The translations under genes were made by a program, and so were the position numbers. Shown in pieces: positions 1 through 6,737 of a DNA stretch of 8,513 nt (its first letter is position 1; every line of letters begins with the position of its first letter). The stretch spans positions 1 to 8,513 of the forward strand of contig DASRJX010000253.1 in the NCBI GenBank assembly GCA_035649235.1, written 5' to 3'. This DNA is from DASRJX01 sp035649235. Its GTDB lineage: Bacteria > Acidobacteriota > Polarisedimenticolia > Gp22-AA2. Below the pieces are notes generated by a model. That model was not told the origin of the DNA. It worked only from the letters and a program-made list of their open reading frames with translations, and made no database searches.

Positions 1-2512
1 CCCCGCCCAGGGTCATCGTCATGCCCTGCCCGATCACCAGACTCAGCACGTCGCCCGCCTGGGCGCCCAGCGCCATGCGGATGCCGATCTCGCGCCGGCG
101 CTGCGCCACCCCGCACGAGACGACGCCGTAGAGCCCCGATCCGGCGAGCAGCAGCGCCGCACCAGCGAAGACCATCAGCAGCCAGAGAGTGAAGCGCCGC
201 GGAGCGACCGCGGAGGTCAGGTAGTCCTCCATGGTGCGGATGTTCGAAGCCGGCACCTCGCGGTCGACCGCCTGGATCTCGCGGCGCGCCACAGAGGACA
301 AGGTCGCCGGATCGACGGCCGTGCGGAGCAGCCAGAACTGGTTGTTGGTCAGCCAGACCGCCGCATCCTCGTGCGTCTGGTGAATCGGCAGGTAGATGTG
401 TGGCACCGGCTGGACGTCCAGGCTCTGGTGCTTGACGTCTCCGACCACGCCGACGATCTCGACCGGTCGCGGGCCCTGATCGTTGTCGTCGACCTTGAGG
501 TGAGCGCCGACCGGGTCGCCCTGCGGAAAGTACCGGTCGGCGAGACTCCGGCTGACGAGCGCCACGCTCGCGGCCTGCGCCGTGTCGCCCTCGTCGAACT
601 CGCGTCCCGCGAGCACCGGGATCCCGAGGGTCCGGAAGTACCCCGTGCTCACGAGGCGAAAGTCCGCGCGCGGCGCTTCGTCCGGCGGCGCCGCGCGCCC
701 CTCGACCGTGAACGGAATGCTCGCCAGCACGCCGCTGAGCGGCAGCGCGGAGACGACGCCAACGCTCTCGACTCCGGGAAGGCGCAGGAGCCGCGGCCGC
801 AGCGTCTCGTAGAACGCGGTTGCGGCCTCGCGGTTGGGATAGGCCGCCTTCGGCAGCGAGAGCCGGACGACCAGGACGTTCTTCGCTTCGAACCCGGGGC
901 TGGTAGCCTGTAGGTGGAGGAAGCTCCTGACGAGCACGCCCGCGACGACCAGCAGCACCAGGGAGAGCGCGATCTCGGAGACGACCAGCAGCCGCCGCGA
1001 TCGGGTCTGACGCGCCCCGCCCGCCCCGCGCGCGCCCTGCTTGAGCTCGTCGCTGAGGTTCACGCGCGTGGCCTGCCAGGCCGGGGCCAGCCCGAAGATC
1101 ACTCCCGACAGGAGCGACAGCGCGAGCGTGAAGCCCAGCACGCGACCATCCACGCCGACCTCGGCGGCGCGCGGCAGGCTCGACGGGCCGAGTGCTATGA
1201 GGACGTCGATCCCATAGCAGGCCAGCAGCAGCCCGGCCGCCCCGCCCAGGCCGGCGAGCAGCAGACTCTCGGTTCCGAGCTGCTGCACTACGCGCCAGCG
1301 CGTCGCGCCCATCGCGGTGCGGATGGCCATCTCCCGGCGCCGCGCTCCAGCCCGCTCCAACGCCAGGTTCGCCAGGTTCACGCAGGTCATCAGCAGCACG
1401 ACGCCGACCGCCCCGAGCAGCAGCCACAGCGCGAGACGGAAATCGCCCACCACCTCCTCGTCCAGCGGGTTGAGCGCGACGCCGAGCTTGTGCGCGTTGG
1501 CGACCGGGAACTGCTGACGGAGCCGCTGGGCGACCGCGGTCATGTCCGCCTCGGCCTGCTGGCGCGTGACGCCCGGTTTCAACCGCCCCACGGCGCGCAG
1601 GAAGTTCACCGACGTGCGCACGTTCCTCCACGGGTCGGCGTCGGGGGCCAGCGGGGTCGCCAGCTCCGTGTCCCGGACCGGGAAGAAGAACTGCGGCGGC
1701 AGGACTCCCACCACGGTGTAGCCGGCGCCGTTGAGCGTCAGCGTCGTTCCCACGATCCCGGGATCACCCCCGAATCTCCGTCGCCAGAGTCCATGGCTCA
1801 GCACCACGACGCGCTGCTGCCCCGGCGTGTCGTCCGCGGGCAGCAGGGTGCGGCCGACCTCGGCGTCCACGCCCAGCATCTGGAAGGCGTTGGCCGAGAA
1901 CCGCAGCCCCTGCAGGCGCTCGGGATCACCGCTGCCGGTCAGATTGGCGCTCCAGGTGGCGAAGGCGGCGATCCCGGACAGGCTCTGGTTCTGATCCCGA
2001 AAGTCGATGAAGTCCGGGACCGTGAACCCGAACCGGCCAGGTTCGGCGCGGCGGGAGGTGACCCACACCAGCTCCTCCGGGTGCCGGAACGGGAGCTGGC
2101 GCAGCAGGATGGTGTTCACCAGGCTGAAGATCGCGGTGTTGCCCCCGATGCCGAGCGCGAGCGCCAGCACGGCCGTCCCGGCGAACACGGGCTGCTGGAT
2201 CAGAGCGCGGAAGCCGTAGCGCAGGTCCTGCCACAGATCGCCCAGCACGTTGGTCCTCCTCGCTCCCAGCACGGCCGGCTCCGCGGCCGCCCGCCGCTCG
2301 ACGTGCCGCAGCTCGCTTGCCAGACGTCCGCCCTCGCTGAGCTCCAGAAGCGCGGCCCGCGCGGCTTCCGAGTCCGCCGCGCCGCCGGCCCGCAGCTCCC
2401 GGTAGCGGTCCTCGAGATGCTGCGCCAGCTCCTCGACGATCTCGGTCTCGCGCGCCGGCTCCAGCGCGAGCCGCTCCAGGCGCCGTCTGATCTCTGCTTT
2501 CCAGTCAGGCAT
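1..2512 (-). CDS. ADOP-type duplicated FtsX/MacB-like permease with N-terminal prefix domain (C-terminus cut by window edge)
   Basis: Inner-membrane permease of the MacB/FtsX superfamily, duplicated 'ADOP' type; substrate unknown. The frame is open from the ATG at 2512 to the left edge (837 codons, no stop). The N-terminus (MPDWKAEIRRRLERL, to about residue 75) is a charged, helical, cytosolic 'permease prefix' domain. Next come the conserved LWQDLRYGFRAL segment (about 93-104), TM1 with ALALGIGGNTAIFSLVNT (about 117-134), a large periplasmic MacB_PCD domain, an FtsX core with CVNLANLALERAGARRREMAIR, and TLALSLLSGVIFGLAPAWQA. The second half begins with VVSEIALSLVLLVVAGVLVRS, has a second periplasmic domain, and the last FtsX core contains SGLYGVVSCGVAQRRREIGI. 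Alignment with the paralogue at 4155-6575 suggests 60-65 residues (last two membrane helices) are missing, giving about 900 aa in full. It lies 45 nt after padR on the same strand, probably co-transcribed. A GGAG at 2526-2523 precedes the chosen ATG by 10 nt. No ATPase or membrane-fusion gene is adjacent. Family call is firm; transported substrate cannot be inferred. Confidence 0.95.
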   Translation of the reverse strand, partial: MPDWKAEIRRRLERLALEPARETEIVEELAQHLEDRYRELRAGGAADSEAARAALLELSEGGRLASELRHVERRAAAEPAVLGARRTNVLGDLWQDLRYGFRALIQQPVFAGTAVLALALGIGGNTAIFSLVNTILLRQLPFRHPEELVWVTSRRAEPGRFGFTVPDFIDFRDQNQSLSGIAAFATWSANLTGSGDPERLQGLRFSANAFQMLGVDAEVGRTLLPADDTPGQQRVVVLSHGLWRRRFGGDPGIVGTTLTLNGAGYTVVGVLPPQFFFPVRDTELATPLAPDADPWRNVRTSVNFLRAVGRLKPGVTRQQAEADMTAVAQRLRQQFPVANAHKLGVALNPLDEEVVGDFRLALWLLLGAVGVVLLMTCVNLANLALERAGARRREMAIRTAMGATRWRVVQQLGTESLLLAGLGGAAGLLLACYGIDVLIALGPSSLPRAAEVGVDGRVLGFTLALSLLSGVIFGLAPAWQATRVNLSDELKQGARGAGGARQTRSRRLLVVSEIALSLVLLVVAGVLVRSFLHLQATSPGFEAKNVLVVRLSLPKAAYPNREAATAFYETLRPRLLRLPGVESVGVVSALPLSGVLASIPFTVEGRAAPPDEAPRADFRLVSTGYFRTLGIPVLAGREFDEGDTAQAASVALVSRSLADRYFPQGDPVGAHLKVDDNDQGPRPVEIVGVVGDVKHQSLDVQPVPHIYLPIHQTHEDAAVWLTNNQFWLLRTAVDPATLSSVARREIQAVDREVPASNIRTMEDYLTSAVAPRRFTLWLLMVFAGAALLLAGSGLYGVVSCGVAQRRREIGIRMALGAQAGDVLSLVIGQGMTMTLGG

Positions 2513-2522
2513 CTTCAGACTG

Positions 2523-2526
2523 CTCC
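2523..2526 (-). promoter_or_regulatory. Ribosome binding site of the prefix-type ADOP permease
   Basis: GGAG on the minus strand, 10 nt before the ATG at 2512. It supports that start. Another ATG in the gap, at 2549, is out of frame and opens only a 14-codon frame whose stop overlaps the permease start region. Confidence 0.5.
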
Positions 2527-2557
2527 AGTTCGGACGTTTCCGGGCGCATGGGGGCCA

Positions 2558-2917
2558 TCAGGCCGGCTCCGGCCTGGTGACACGATGGATGGCCGCCACG
2601 AAGGACTCCCAGGTGCTGCGCTGCGCCGCGAGCACCTTTCTGCCTGCGAAGGTCAGCCGATAGTAGCGGCGCCGACGCTGCCCCGCCTTCTCGACCCACC
2701 GGCCCTTGATCCAGTCGCGCTTCTCGAGCCGGTAGAGCAGCGGATAGAGCGAAGCGACGTGGAAGCTCAAGGCGCCGTCCGAGCGCGCCTCGATCAGCTT
2801 GCTGATGTCGTAGCCGTGCCGCGGCCTCGCTTCGAGCAGCGAGAGGATCATCAGCTCGGCGCTCCCCTTCTTCAATTCGCGGTTCAACATCCGATGGTCG
2901 ATATCAGTCATAGCCAT
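2558..2917 (-). CDS. PadR family transcriptional regulator
   Basis: Small (119 aa) winged helix-turn-helix regulator of the PadR family, cytosolic and normally dimeric. The N-terminal part ELKKGSAELMILSLLEARPRHGYDISKLIE (about 14-43, quoted here only as a landmark) carries the family signature L-x-L-L near a HGYDI element at 34-38. SLYPLLYRLEKRDWIKGRW (about 57-74) is the recognition helix plus start of the wing, and an arginine-rich strand RRRRYYRLT (81-89) forms the wing tip. The short C-terminal helix (WESFVAAIHRV) is the dimerisation helix; the length fits the short PadR subfamily. It is the first gene of a unit with the ADOP permease downstream, a pairing known in Acidobacteria, so it most likely controls that permease and itself. 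The ATG at 2917 gives the longest form; the in-frame ATG at 2911 (MTDIDHR) fits the promoter better (see findings), and neither has a visible Shine-Dalgarno. The inducing ligand is unknown. Confidence 0.93.
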   Translation of the reverse strand: MAMTDIDHRMLNRELKKGSAELMILSLLEARPRHGYDISKLIEARSDGALSFHVASLYPLLYRLEKRDWIKGRWVEKAGQRRRRYYRLTFAGRKVLAAQRSTWESFVAAIHRVTRPEPA

Positions 2918-2938
2918 ACATTACACAAGCAATGATGG
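2914..2938. promoter_or_regulatory. Candidate PadR operator (imperfect inverted repeat)
   Basis: On the plus strand CCATACATT (2914-2922), 8-nt spacer, AATGATGG (2931-2938). The arms are reverse complements apart from one extra A in the left arm. The element covers the -10, part of the spacer and the first start codon of padR. PadR proteins typically bind dyads with about 8 nt between half-sites, so autorepression is a reasonable inference. The arm mismatch and lack of comparison keep this tentative. Confidence 0.42.
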
Positions 2939-2946
2939 GCGGTCAA
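2918..2946 (-). promoter_or_regulatory. Sigma70-type promoter for padR-ADOP
   Basis: On the minus strand, TTGACC (2946-2941; 5 of 6 to TTGACA) and TAATGT (2923-2918; 4 of 6 to TATAAT) are separated by exactly 17 bp. This AT-richer stretch stands out from the GC-rich surroundings. The -10 box abuts the annotated ATG at 2917, so transcription would start about at 2911, on the A of the second in-frame ATG, which predicts a leaderless mRNA. A GGGGCCCC palindrome (2947-2954) lies directly upstream of the -35. Confidence 0.6.
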
Positions 2947-2983
2947 GGGGCCCCCCGGGAGTGGTAGGCTAGTCGCATTCTCC

Positions 2984-2989
2984 GAGGGG
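2984..2989 (+). promoter_or_regulatory. Ribosome binding site of the MBL-cupin gene
   Basis: GAGGGG ends 3 nt before the ATG at 2993 (the GAGG core is 5 nt away). It supports this start. No convincing -10/-35 pair for this gene was seen in the 75-bp divergent region. Confidence 0.55.
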
Positions 2990-2992
2990 TTC

Positions 2993-4120
2993 ATGAAGAG
3001 AACGAGCCTGAAAGGTCTCTACGTCTGGAGCGCGTTCCAGCCGGACCGCGCCATCGACTTCAACGGGTTCTTCTGGCACCGCCGGGACGGCGGCAACGTG
3101 CTCGTCGACCCCCTGCCGCTCGCCGAGGCGCAGGCCGCCTTCATCCGCGAGCGCGGAGGGGCGCGGTGGATCCTGATCACGAGCGCCGACCACTGGCGCG
3201 CGACCGACGGCGTGCGCGACCTGTTCGGTGCGGAGGCCTACGCTCCCTCGCCCGAGCGGGAGCGCCTTGCGCGCGACGGCCGCCGCGCCGACCACGGGTA
3301 CGAGGCGACCGGCGACCTCCCCGCCGGGCTGCGCGAGCAGGTGGCGGTGCTTCCGATCCGCGGCGGCAAGACGGAATGCGAGACGGCCCTCTACCTGAAG
3401 CCGATCCACGCGCTCCTCTTCGGCGACGTCGTCCGCTCGCATGACTCCGGCCGGCTCACGCTGCTGCCCGACGCGAAACTGTCCGACAAGGCGGCGGTCC
3501 TGGCCTCGCTCCGGCGGGCGATCCCCCTGCCCTTCGAGGCCATCCTCCTCGGCGACGGCGACTGTGTCTTCCGGGACGCCCGCGAGGCCTTCTTCCGGAT
3601 GCTCGACGACCTGCCGGGGACGCTGTTCAACCGGATCAACCTGAACGAGCTGGAGTTCGCCCGCGGATCCCGGTTCCAGAAGGGCGCAGAGACCGAGTCG
3701 GCGCAGATCTCGCGCCACATGACCTGCCGCCAGCTCGGCTACCACATGCGCCGTCTCCTGCCGGGCAATGTCTGGCCCGCCTACCATTACGAGACCGGAG
3801 AAGAGGAGATGTTTCTCGTCTGGAAGGGGGAGATGAAGATCCGCACGCCGCAGGGACTCTTCCCCGTGAAATCGGGGGACCTGGTCGCCATGCCGGCCGG
3901 TCCGGCGCACGCGCACCAGTTCGTCAACGACGGCGCCGCCCCCTGCGACTTCTTCTGCCTCGGCGTGAACCGACCGCAGAGCCTCGCCTACTACCCCGAC
4001 ACGGACAAGATCATGGTGAGCGAGCGGGACGAGATCTATCGGGTCACGGACCGCCGGGAGGACTACTGGGAGGACGACCCGACCGTCGGGCGAGGGCCGG
4101 CCAGGAAGGAGCCGACGTAA
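2993..4120 (+). CDS. Degenerate metallo-beta-lactamase-like domain fused to a cupin
   Basis: A 375-aa soluble protein without signal peptide or membrane segment. Residues about 1-205 look like a metallo-beta-lactamase fold: NVLVDPLPL (35-43) resembles the early 'gx(I/L)IDP' strand, ILITSADHWRATDG (60-73) sits where the HxHxDH zinc motif should be, LLFGDVV (141-147) keeps the GD turn, and ILLGDGD (184-190) replaces the usual 'LpGHG'. The zinc histidines are thus largely gone, so hydrolase activity is doubtful. Residues about 248-325 are a cupin_2 domain: GNVWPAYHYETGEEEMFLVW (258-277) then KG is motif 1, with H265, E272 and G279; GDLVAMPAGPAHAHQFVN (295-312) is motif 2, with H306/H308 and N312. 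The second His of HxH is Glu267. It may bind a metal or small ligand; substrate unknown. It starts 75 bp from divergent padR and ends 34 nt before an ADOP gene. The cupin call is strong, the MBL-like call moderate; function is unassigned. Confidence 0.85.
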   Translation: MKRTSLKGLYVWSAFQPDRAIDFNGFFWHRRDGGNVLVDPLPLAEAQAAFIRERGGARWILITSADHWRATDGVRDLFGAEAYAPSPERERLARDGRRADHGYEATGDLPAGLREQVAVLPIRGGKTECETALYLKPIHALLFGDVVRSHDSGRLTLLPDAKLSDKAAVLASLRRAIPLPFEAILLGDGDCVFRDAREAFFRMLDDLPGTLFNRINLNELEFARGSRFQKGAETESAQISRHMTCRQLGYHMRRLLPGNVWPAYHYETGEEEMFLVWKGEMKIRTPQGLFPVKSGDLVAMPAGPAHAHQFVNDGAAPCDFFCLGVNRPQSLAYYPDTDKIMVSERDEIYRVTDRREDYWEDDPTVGRGPARKEPT

Positions 4121-4142
4121 ACCCGGACCCCGCCGTCTGCGT

Positions 4143-4148
4143 TATCAT
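4143..4148 (+). promoter_or_regulatory. Possible -10 element for a leaderless ADOP transcript
   Basis: TATCAT (5 of 6 to TATAAT) lies 6 nt before the ATG at 4155, so a transcript would begin at or next to the start codon. No -35 match is found at 16-18 bp spacing, and no Shine-Dalgarno lies before this ATG. Read-through from the cupin gene is the alternative. Confidence 0.3.
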
Positions 4149-4154
4149 CGTCGC

Positions 4155-6575
4155 ATGATCTCCGACATCCGCTACGCCCTGCGCCTGCTTTTCAAGTCTC
4201 CCGGCTTCTCCCTGCTCGCGATCGTCGCCCTGGCCCTGGGCATCGGCGCGAACAGCGCGATGTTCAGCATCATCAACACGCTCTTTCTCCGTCCGCTGCC
4301 CTACCCGGAGCCGGATCGCCTGGTGCAGCTGACGTCGTCGCTCCCCGAGCGCCAGCTCAACATCGCCCCGTTCTCCTGGCCCCGCTTCCTCATCGTGCGC
4401 GACCAGCAGCGGGTGTTCAGCGAACTCGCGGTCGCCGCCTTCACCCCCTTCACGCTCAGCGGCCAGGGGGACCCGGAGCAGGTCCTGGGGATCATGGCCT
4501 CGGCCAACTACCTGACGACGATTGGCGTTCAGCCGCTGCACGGGCGCAACTTCTCCGCCGAGGAGGACAAGGCGGGCGGGGCCGACGTCGTCCTGATCAG
4601 TCACAGCTTCTGGCAGAGGAAGTACAACGGCAGCCAGGCGGCGCTCGGCCAGCCTCTGACGATCGACGGCCGGCCGCGCACCGTCATCGGCATCCTGCCG
4701 CCGGCGTTGTCGCGCTTTCCGTTCAATCAGACCGACCTCTGGGCGCCGCGCCCGATCGAGGTGCCCTTTCTCGTGCCGTCGCAGATCAACAACGGCGCGT
4801 TCACCTTCCAGGTCCTCGGCCGCCTCAAGCCTGACGTCTCGCTGCAGCAGGCGCGTGAGAACGTGAAGCTGCTCGCTTCCGGCTACCAGGCCGCGAACCC
4901 CAAGAACGTCGACGCGCCCTCCCAGGCGGTCGTGAACCTCTGGCTCGAGGACCTGGTCGGCAACCAGCGGCGGACCTTCGTGGTTCTGTTCGGCGCCGTC
5001 GGCTGCGTCCTCCTGATCGCCTGCGCCAACGTCGCCAACCTGCTCCTGGCCCGGTTCGCCGGCCGCCGCAAGGAGATCGCGGTGCGCTTCGCGCTCGGGG
5101 CCAGCCGGAGCGTCGTCCTCCGTCCGTTCCTGATCGAGAGCGTCCTGGTCGCCGCGGCCGGTGCCGGGCTCGGCCTGCTCTTCGCAAAGGGGGGGCTCCA
5201 GGCGTTCCTCCAGGTCGGGCGGGACTTCATCCCGCGCTCCCTGGAGATCGGGATCGACCCGGTAGTGCTTCTGTTCACCGCGGGCCTCGCCCTGCTGACG
5301 GGCCTGGCGATCGGCTTCGTGCCCGCGCTGCAGGCCATGAAGTCGGACGTCAACGAAGATCTGAAGGCCTCCCCGCGCGGCTCGACCGGCAGTCTGACGG
5401 AGAGCCGCTTCCGGAAGGGCCTCCTCGTCGGCGAGATCGCGCTCTCCCTCGTGCTGCTCGTCTCGGCCAGCCTCCTGTTGACGAGCTTCGCGCGGCTGCA
5501 GCGCGTCGCCCCCGGGTTCCAGCCGGCCGGCCTGTTCGTCGGCTTCCTCAACGTGCCGCCGAGCCGGTACCCGACCAAACCGGAGCTTGCGAACTTCTAC
5601 CACCGCGCGCTCGAGCGCATGGCCGCGCTTCCGGGCGTGAAGTCCGCGGCGCTCAACGACACGCTGCCGTTGAGCGGCGCCTCCCCGCAGGCCCCCGTCG
5701 CCGTCCTCGGCCGGGAGCTCCCCCCGCTCAGCGAGCGCGCGCTGGCGCTCCGCCACCTCGTGAGCCCCGGCATGTTCTCCACCCTCGGGATCCCGCTCCG
5801 GGCCGGACGCGACTTCGACGAGCGGGACAGCCCCGACGTGCCGCACACCGTGATCATCAACGAGACGATGGCCCGGCAGTTCTTCGGCAGCGAGGACCCG
5901 CTCGGCCGGATGCTCGTGACCGGCATGGGCCAGATGCAGTCGGAGGTCGTGGGCGTCGTGGCCGACGTCCATACGAACGACCTGATCTCGCCTCCGGTGT
6001 CGGAATACTTCCTTCCCGTGCTGCAACGCCCCGAGAACTTCAGCAGCCTCGTCCTGCGTGTCGAGGGCGATCCGGCCGCCATCACCGGCGCCGTGCGCGG
6101 CGCGTTGAAGGACGTCGACCCGGGATTGCCGCTGCTGAATCCGCAGACGATGCCGGCGCTCATCGCCGCGCAGACCGCGGACCGGCGGCTCGTCATGGTG
6201 CTGCTTCTGATCTTTGCCGGACTGGCGGTCGTGCTCGCCAGCATCGGGCTGTACGGGGTGATGGCCTACATGGTCGGCCAGCGCACCGGCGAGATCGGCA
6301 TCCGCGTGGCCCTCGGGGCCGCCCCTGGCGTCGTCCAGCGGATGGTCGTCCTGGAGGGCCTGAGGCTCGCCGGCGTCGGCATCCTGCTCGGCGCGCTGGC
6401 GGCGCTCGGCCTGACCCGCCTGCTGCAGAGCTTCCTGTTCGACGTCCATCCGTCCGACCCGGGGATTTACGCGGGCATCGCGGCCCTCCTCTGCCTCGTC
6501 GCCCTTTGCGCCTGCTGGCTCCCGGCCCGACGCGCCTCCCGGATCGACCCCCTGGTCGCGCTGCGGGCGGAGTAG
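4155..6575 (+). CDS. ADOP-type duplicated FtsX/MacB-like permease without prefix domain
   Basis: Complete 806-aa inner-membrane permease with two MacB_PCD-FtsX units in tandem. After the short cytosolic start MISDIRYALRLLFKSPGF, TM1 (about 17-41) contains ALGIGANSAMFSIINTLF. A periplasmic domain runs to about 272. TM2-4 are near 275-300 (LLIACANVANLLLARFAGRR), 322-345 and 369-393 (GLAIGFVPALQAMK). The second unit opens with GEIALSLVLLVSASLLLTSF (about 426-445), followed by a second periplasmic domain to about 675 (GIPLRAGRDFDERD at 545-558) and a last FtsX core near 680-792 (SIGLYGVMAYMVGQRTGEIG). It ends with the family-typical LPARRASRIDPLVALRAE (789-806). It has no N-terminal prefix, unlike the paralogue on the minus strand, and starts directly at the DIRYALR segment. 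No ATPase or adaptor gene is nearby; substrate unknown. The start is set by the conserved N-terminus, although no Shine-Dalgarno is visible. It lies 34 nt after the cupin gene with no terminator between them, so co-transcription is possible. Confidence 0.96.
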   Translation: MISDIRYALRLLFKSPGFSLLAIVALALGIGANSAMFSIINTLFLRPLPYPEPDRLVQLTSSLPERQLNIAPFSWPRFLIVRDQQRVFSELAVAAFTPFTLSGQGDPEQVLGIMASANYLTTIGVQPLHGRNFSAEEDKAGGADVVLISHSFWQRKYNGSQAALGQPLTIDGRPRTVIGILPPALSRFPFNQTDLWAPRPIEVPFLVPSQINNGAFTFQVLGRLKPDVSLQQARENVKLLASGYQAANPKNVDAPSQAVVNLWLEDLVGNQRRTFVVLFGAVGCVLLIACANVANLLLARFAGRRKEIAVRFALGASRSVVLRPFLIESVLVAAAGAGLGLLFAKGGLQAFLQVGRDFIPRSLEIGIDPVVLLFTAGLALLTGLAIGFVPALQAMKSDVNEDLKASPRGSTGSLTESRFRKGLLVGEIALSLVLLVSASLLLTSFARLQRVAPGFQPAGLFVGFLNVPPSRYPTKPELANFYHRALERMAALPGVKSAALNDTLPLSGASPQAPVAVLGRELPPLSERALALRHLVSPGMFSTLGIPLRAGRDFDERDSPDVPHTVIINETMARQFFGSEDPLGRMLVTGMGQMQSEVVGVVADVHTNDLISPPVSEYFLPVLQRPENFSSLVLRVEGDPAAITGAVRGALKDVDPGLPLLNPQTMPALIAAQTADRRLVMVLLLIFAGLAVVLASIGLYGVMAYMVGQRTGEIGIRVALGAAPGVVQRMVVLEGLRLAGVGILLGALAALGLTRLLQSFLFDVHPSDPGIYAGIAALLCLVALCACWLPARRASRIDPLVALRAE

Positions 6576-6609
6576 CACCCCGGACCTCCAACCCATAAGC
6601 CTTGCCGGC

Positions 6610-6638
6610 CGCCGGGTTTTCCGGGGGCGATCCCGGCG
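6610..6638 (+). terminator. Weak stem-loop after the ADOP gene
   Basis: CGCCGGG (6610-6616) and CCCGGCG (6632-6638) form a perfect 7-bp GC stem with a 15-nt loop, 35 nt after the stop of the permease gene. No U-run follows, so intrinsic termination is uncertain; in such GC-rich DNA it may be chance. Confidence 0.25.
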
Positions 6639-6724
6639 ACCGATCATTCCCCGCTTGTCGCACTTTTCCTCCCCTTTGCGTTGATCAGCATTGAGACCTG
6701 ACTAAGGGCCGGCAGAGGAACCCT

Positions 6725-6729
6725 GGGAG
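6725..6729 (+). promoter_or_regulatory. Ribosome binding site of the FG-GAP gene
   Basis: GGGAG, 8 nt before the ATG at 6738. It decides the start in favour of 6738 even though this gives the signal peptide an unusually long N-region. A second purine run (AGAGGAA, 6714-6720) is too far, 17 nt. Confidence 0.55.
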
Positions 6730-6737
6730 CGCCATCG

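Larger units (their letters stand above)
6576..6737. other. Non-coding gap between ADOP and FG-GAP genes
   Basis: No credible gene. It holds a 7-bp inverted repeat (6610-6638), a 15-nt pyrimidine tract (6663-6677) and the RBS of the next gene. TTGATC (6681-6686) followed by TAAGGG (6703-6708) is a weak promoter-like pair with 16-bp spacing; I do not call it as a promoter. Confidence 0.6.

Noticed and set aside
2505..2549. Tiny frame MRPETSELEQSEDA between padR and the permease
   Set aside because: Fourteen codons, no RBS, out of frame with the permease; probably the untranslated gap or the tail of a shadow frame.
914..2935. 673-codon plus-strand open frame across the permease and padR genes
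   Set aside because: It is antisense to two clearly recognisable genes, its translation is low-complexity (Arg, Gln, Glu, Pro, His), and it spans the padR promoter. A product of GC-rich codon use.
2969..3916. 315-codon minus-strand open frame opposite the MBL-cupin gene
   Set aside because: Low-complexity antisense frame; the plus-strand frame has cupin motifs and an RBS.
4044..6647. 867-codon minus-strand open frame opposite the ADOP gene
   Set aside because: Longer than the real gene, but its composition is Arg/Glu/Gln/Asp/Ala rich without domain signatures, while the plus strand encodes an unmistakable permease.
6681..6708. TTGATC ... TAAGGG promoter-like pair before the FG-GAP gene
   Set aside because: Both boxes are weak matches; not strong enough to call.
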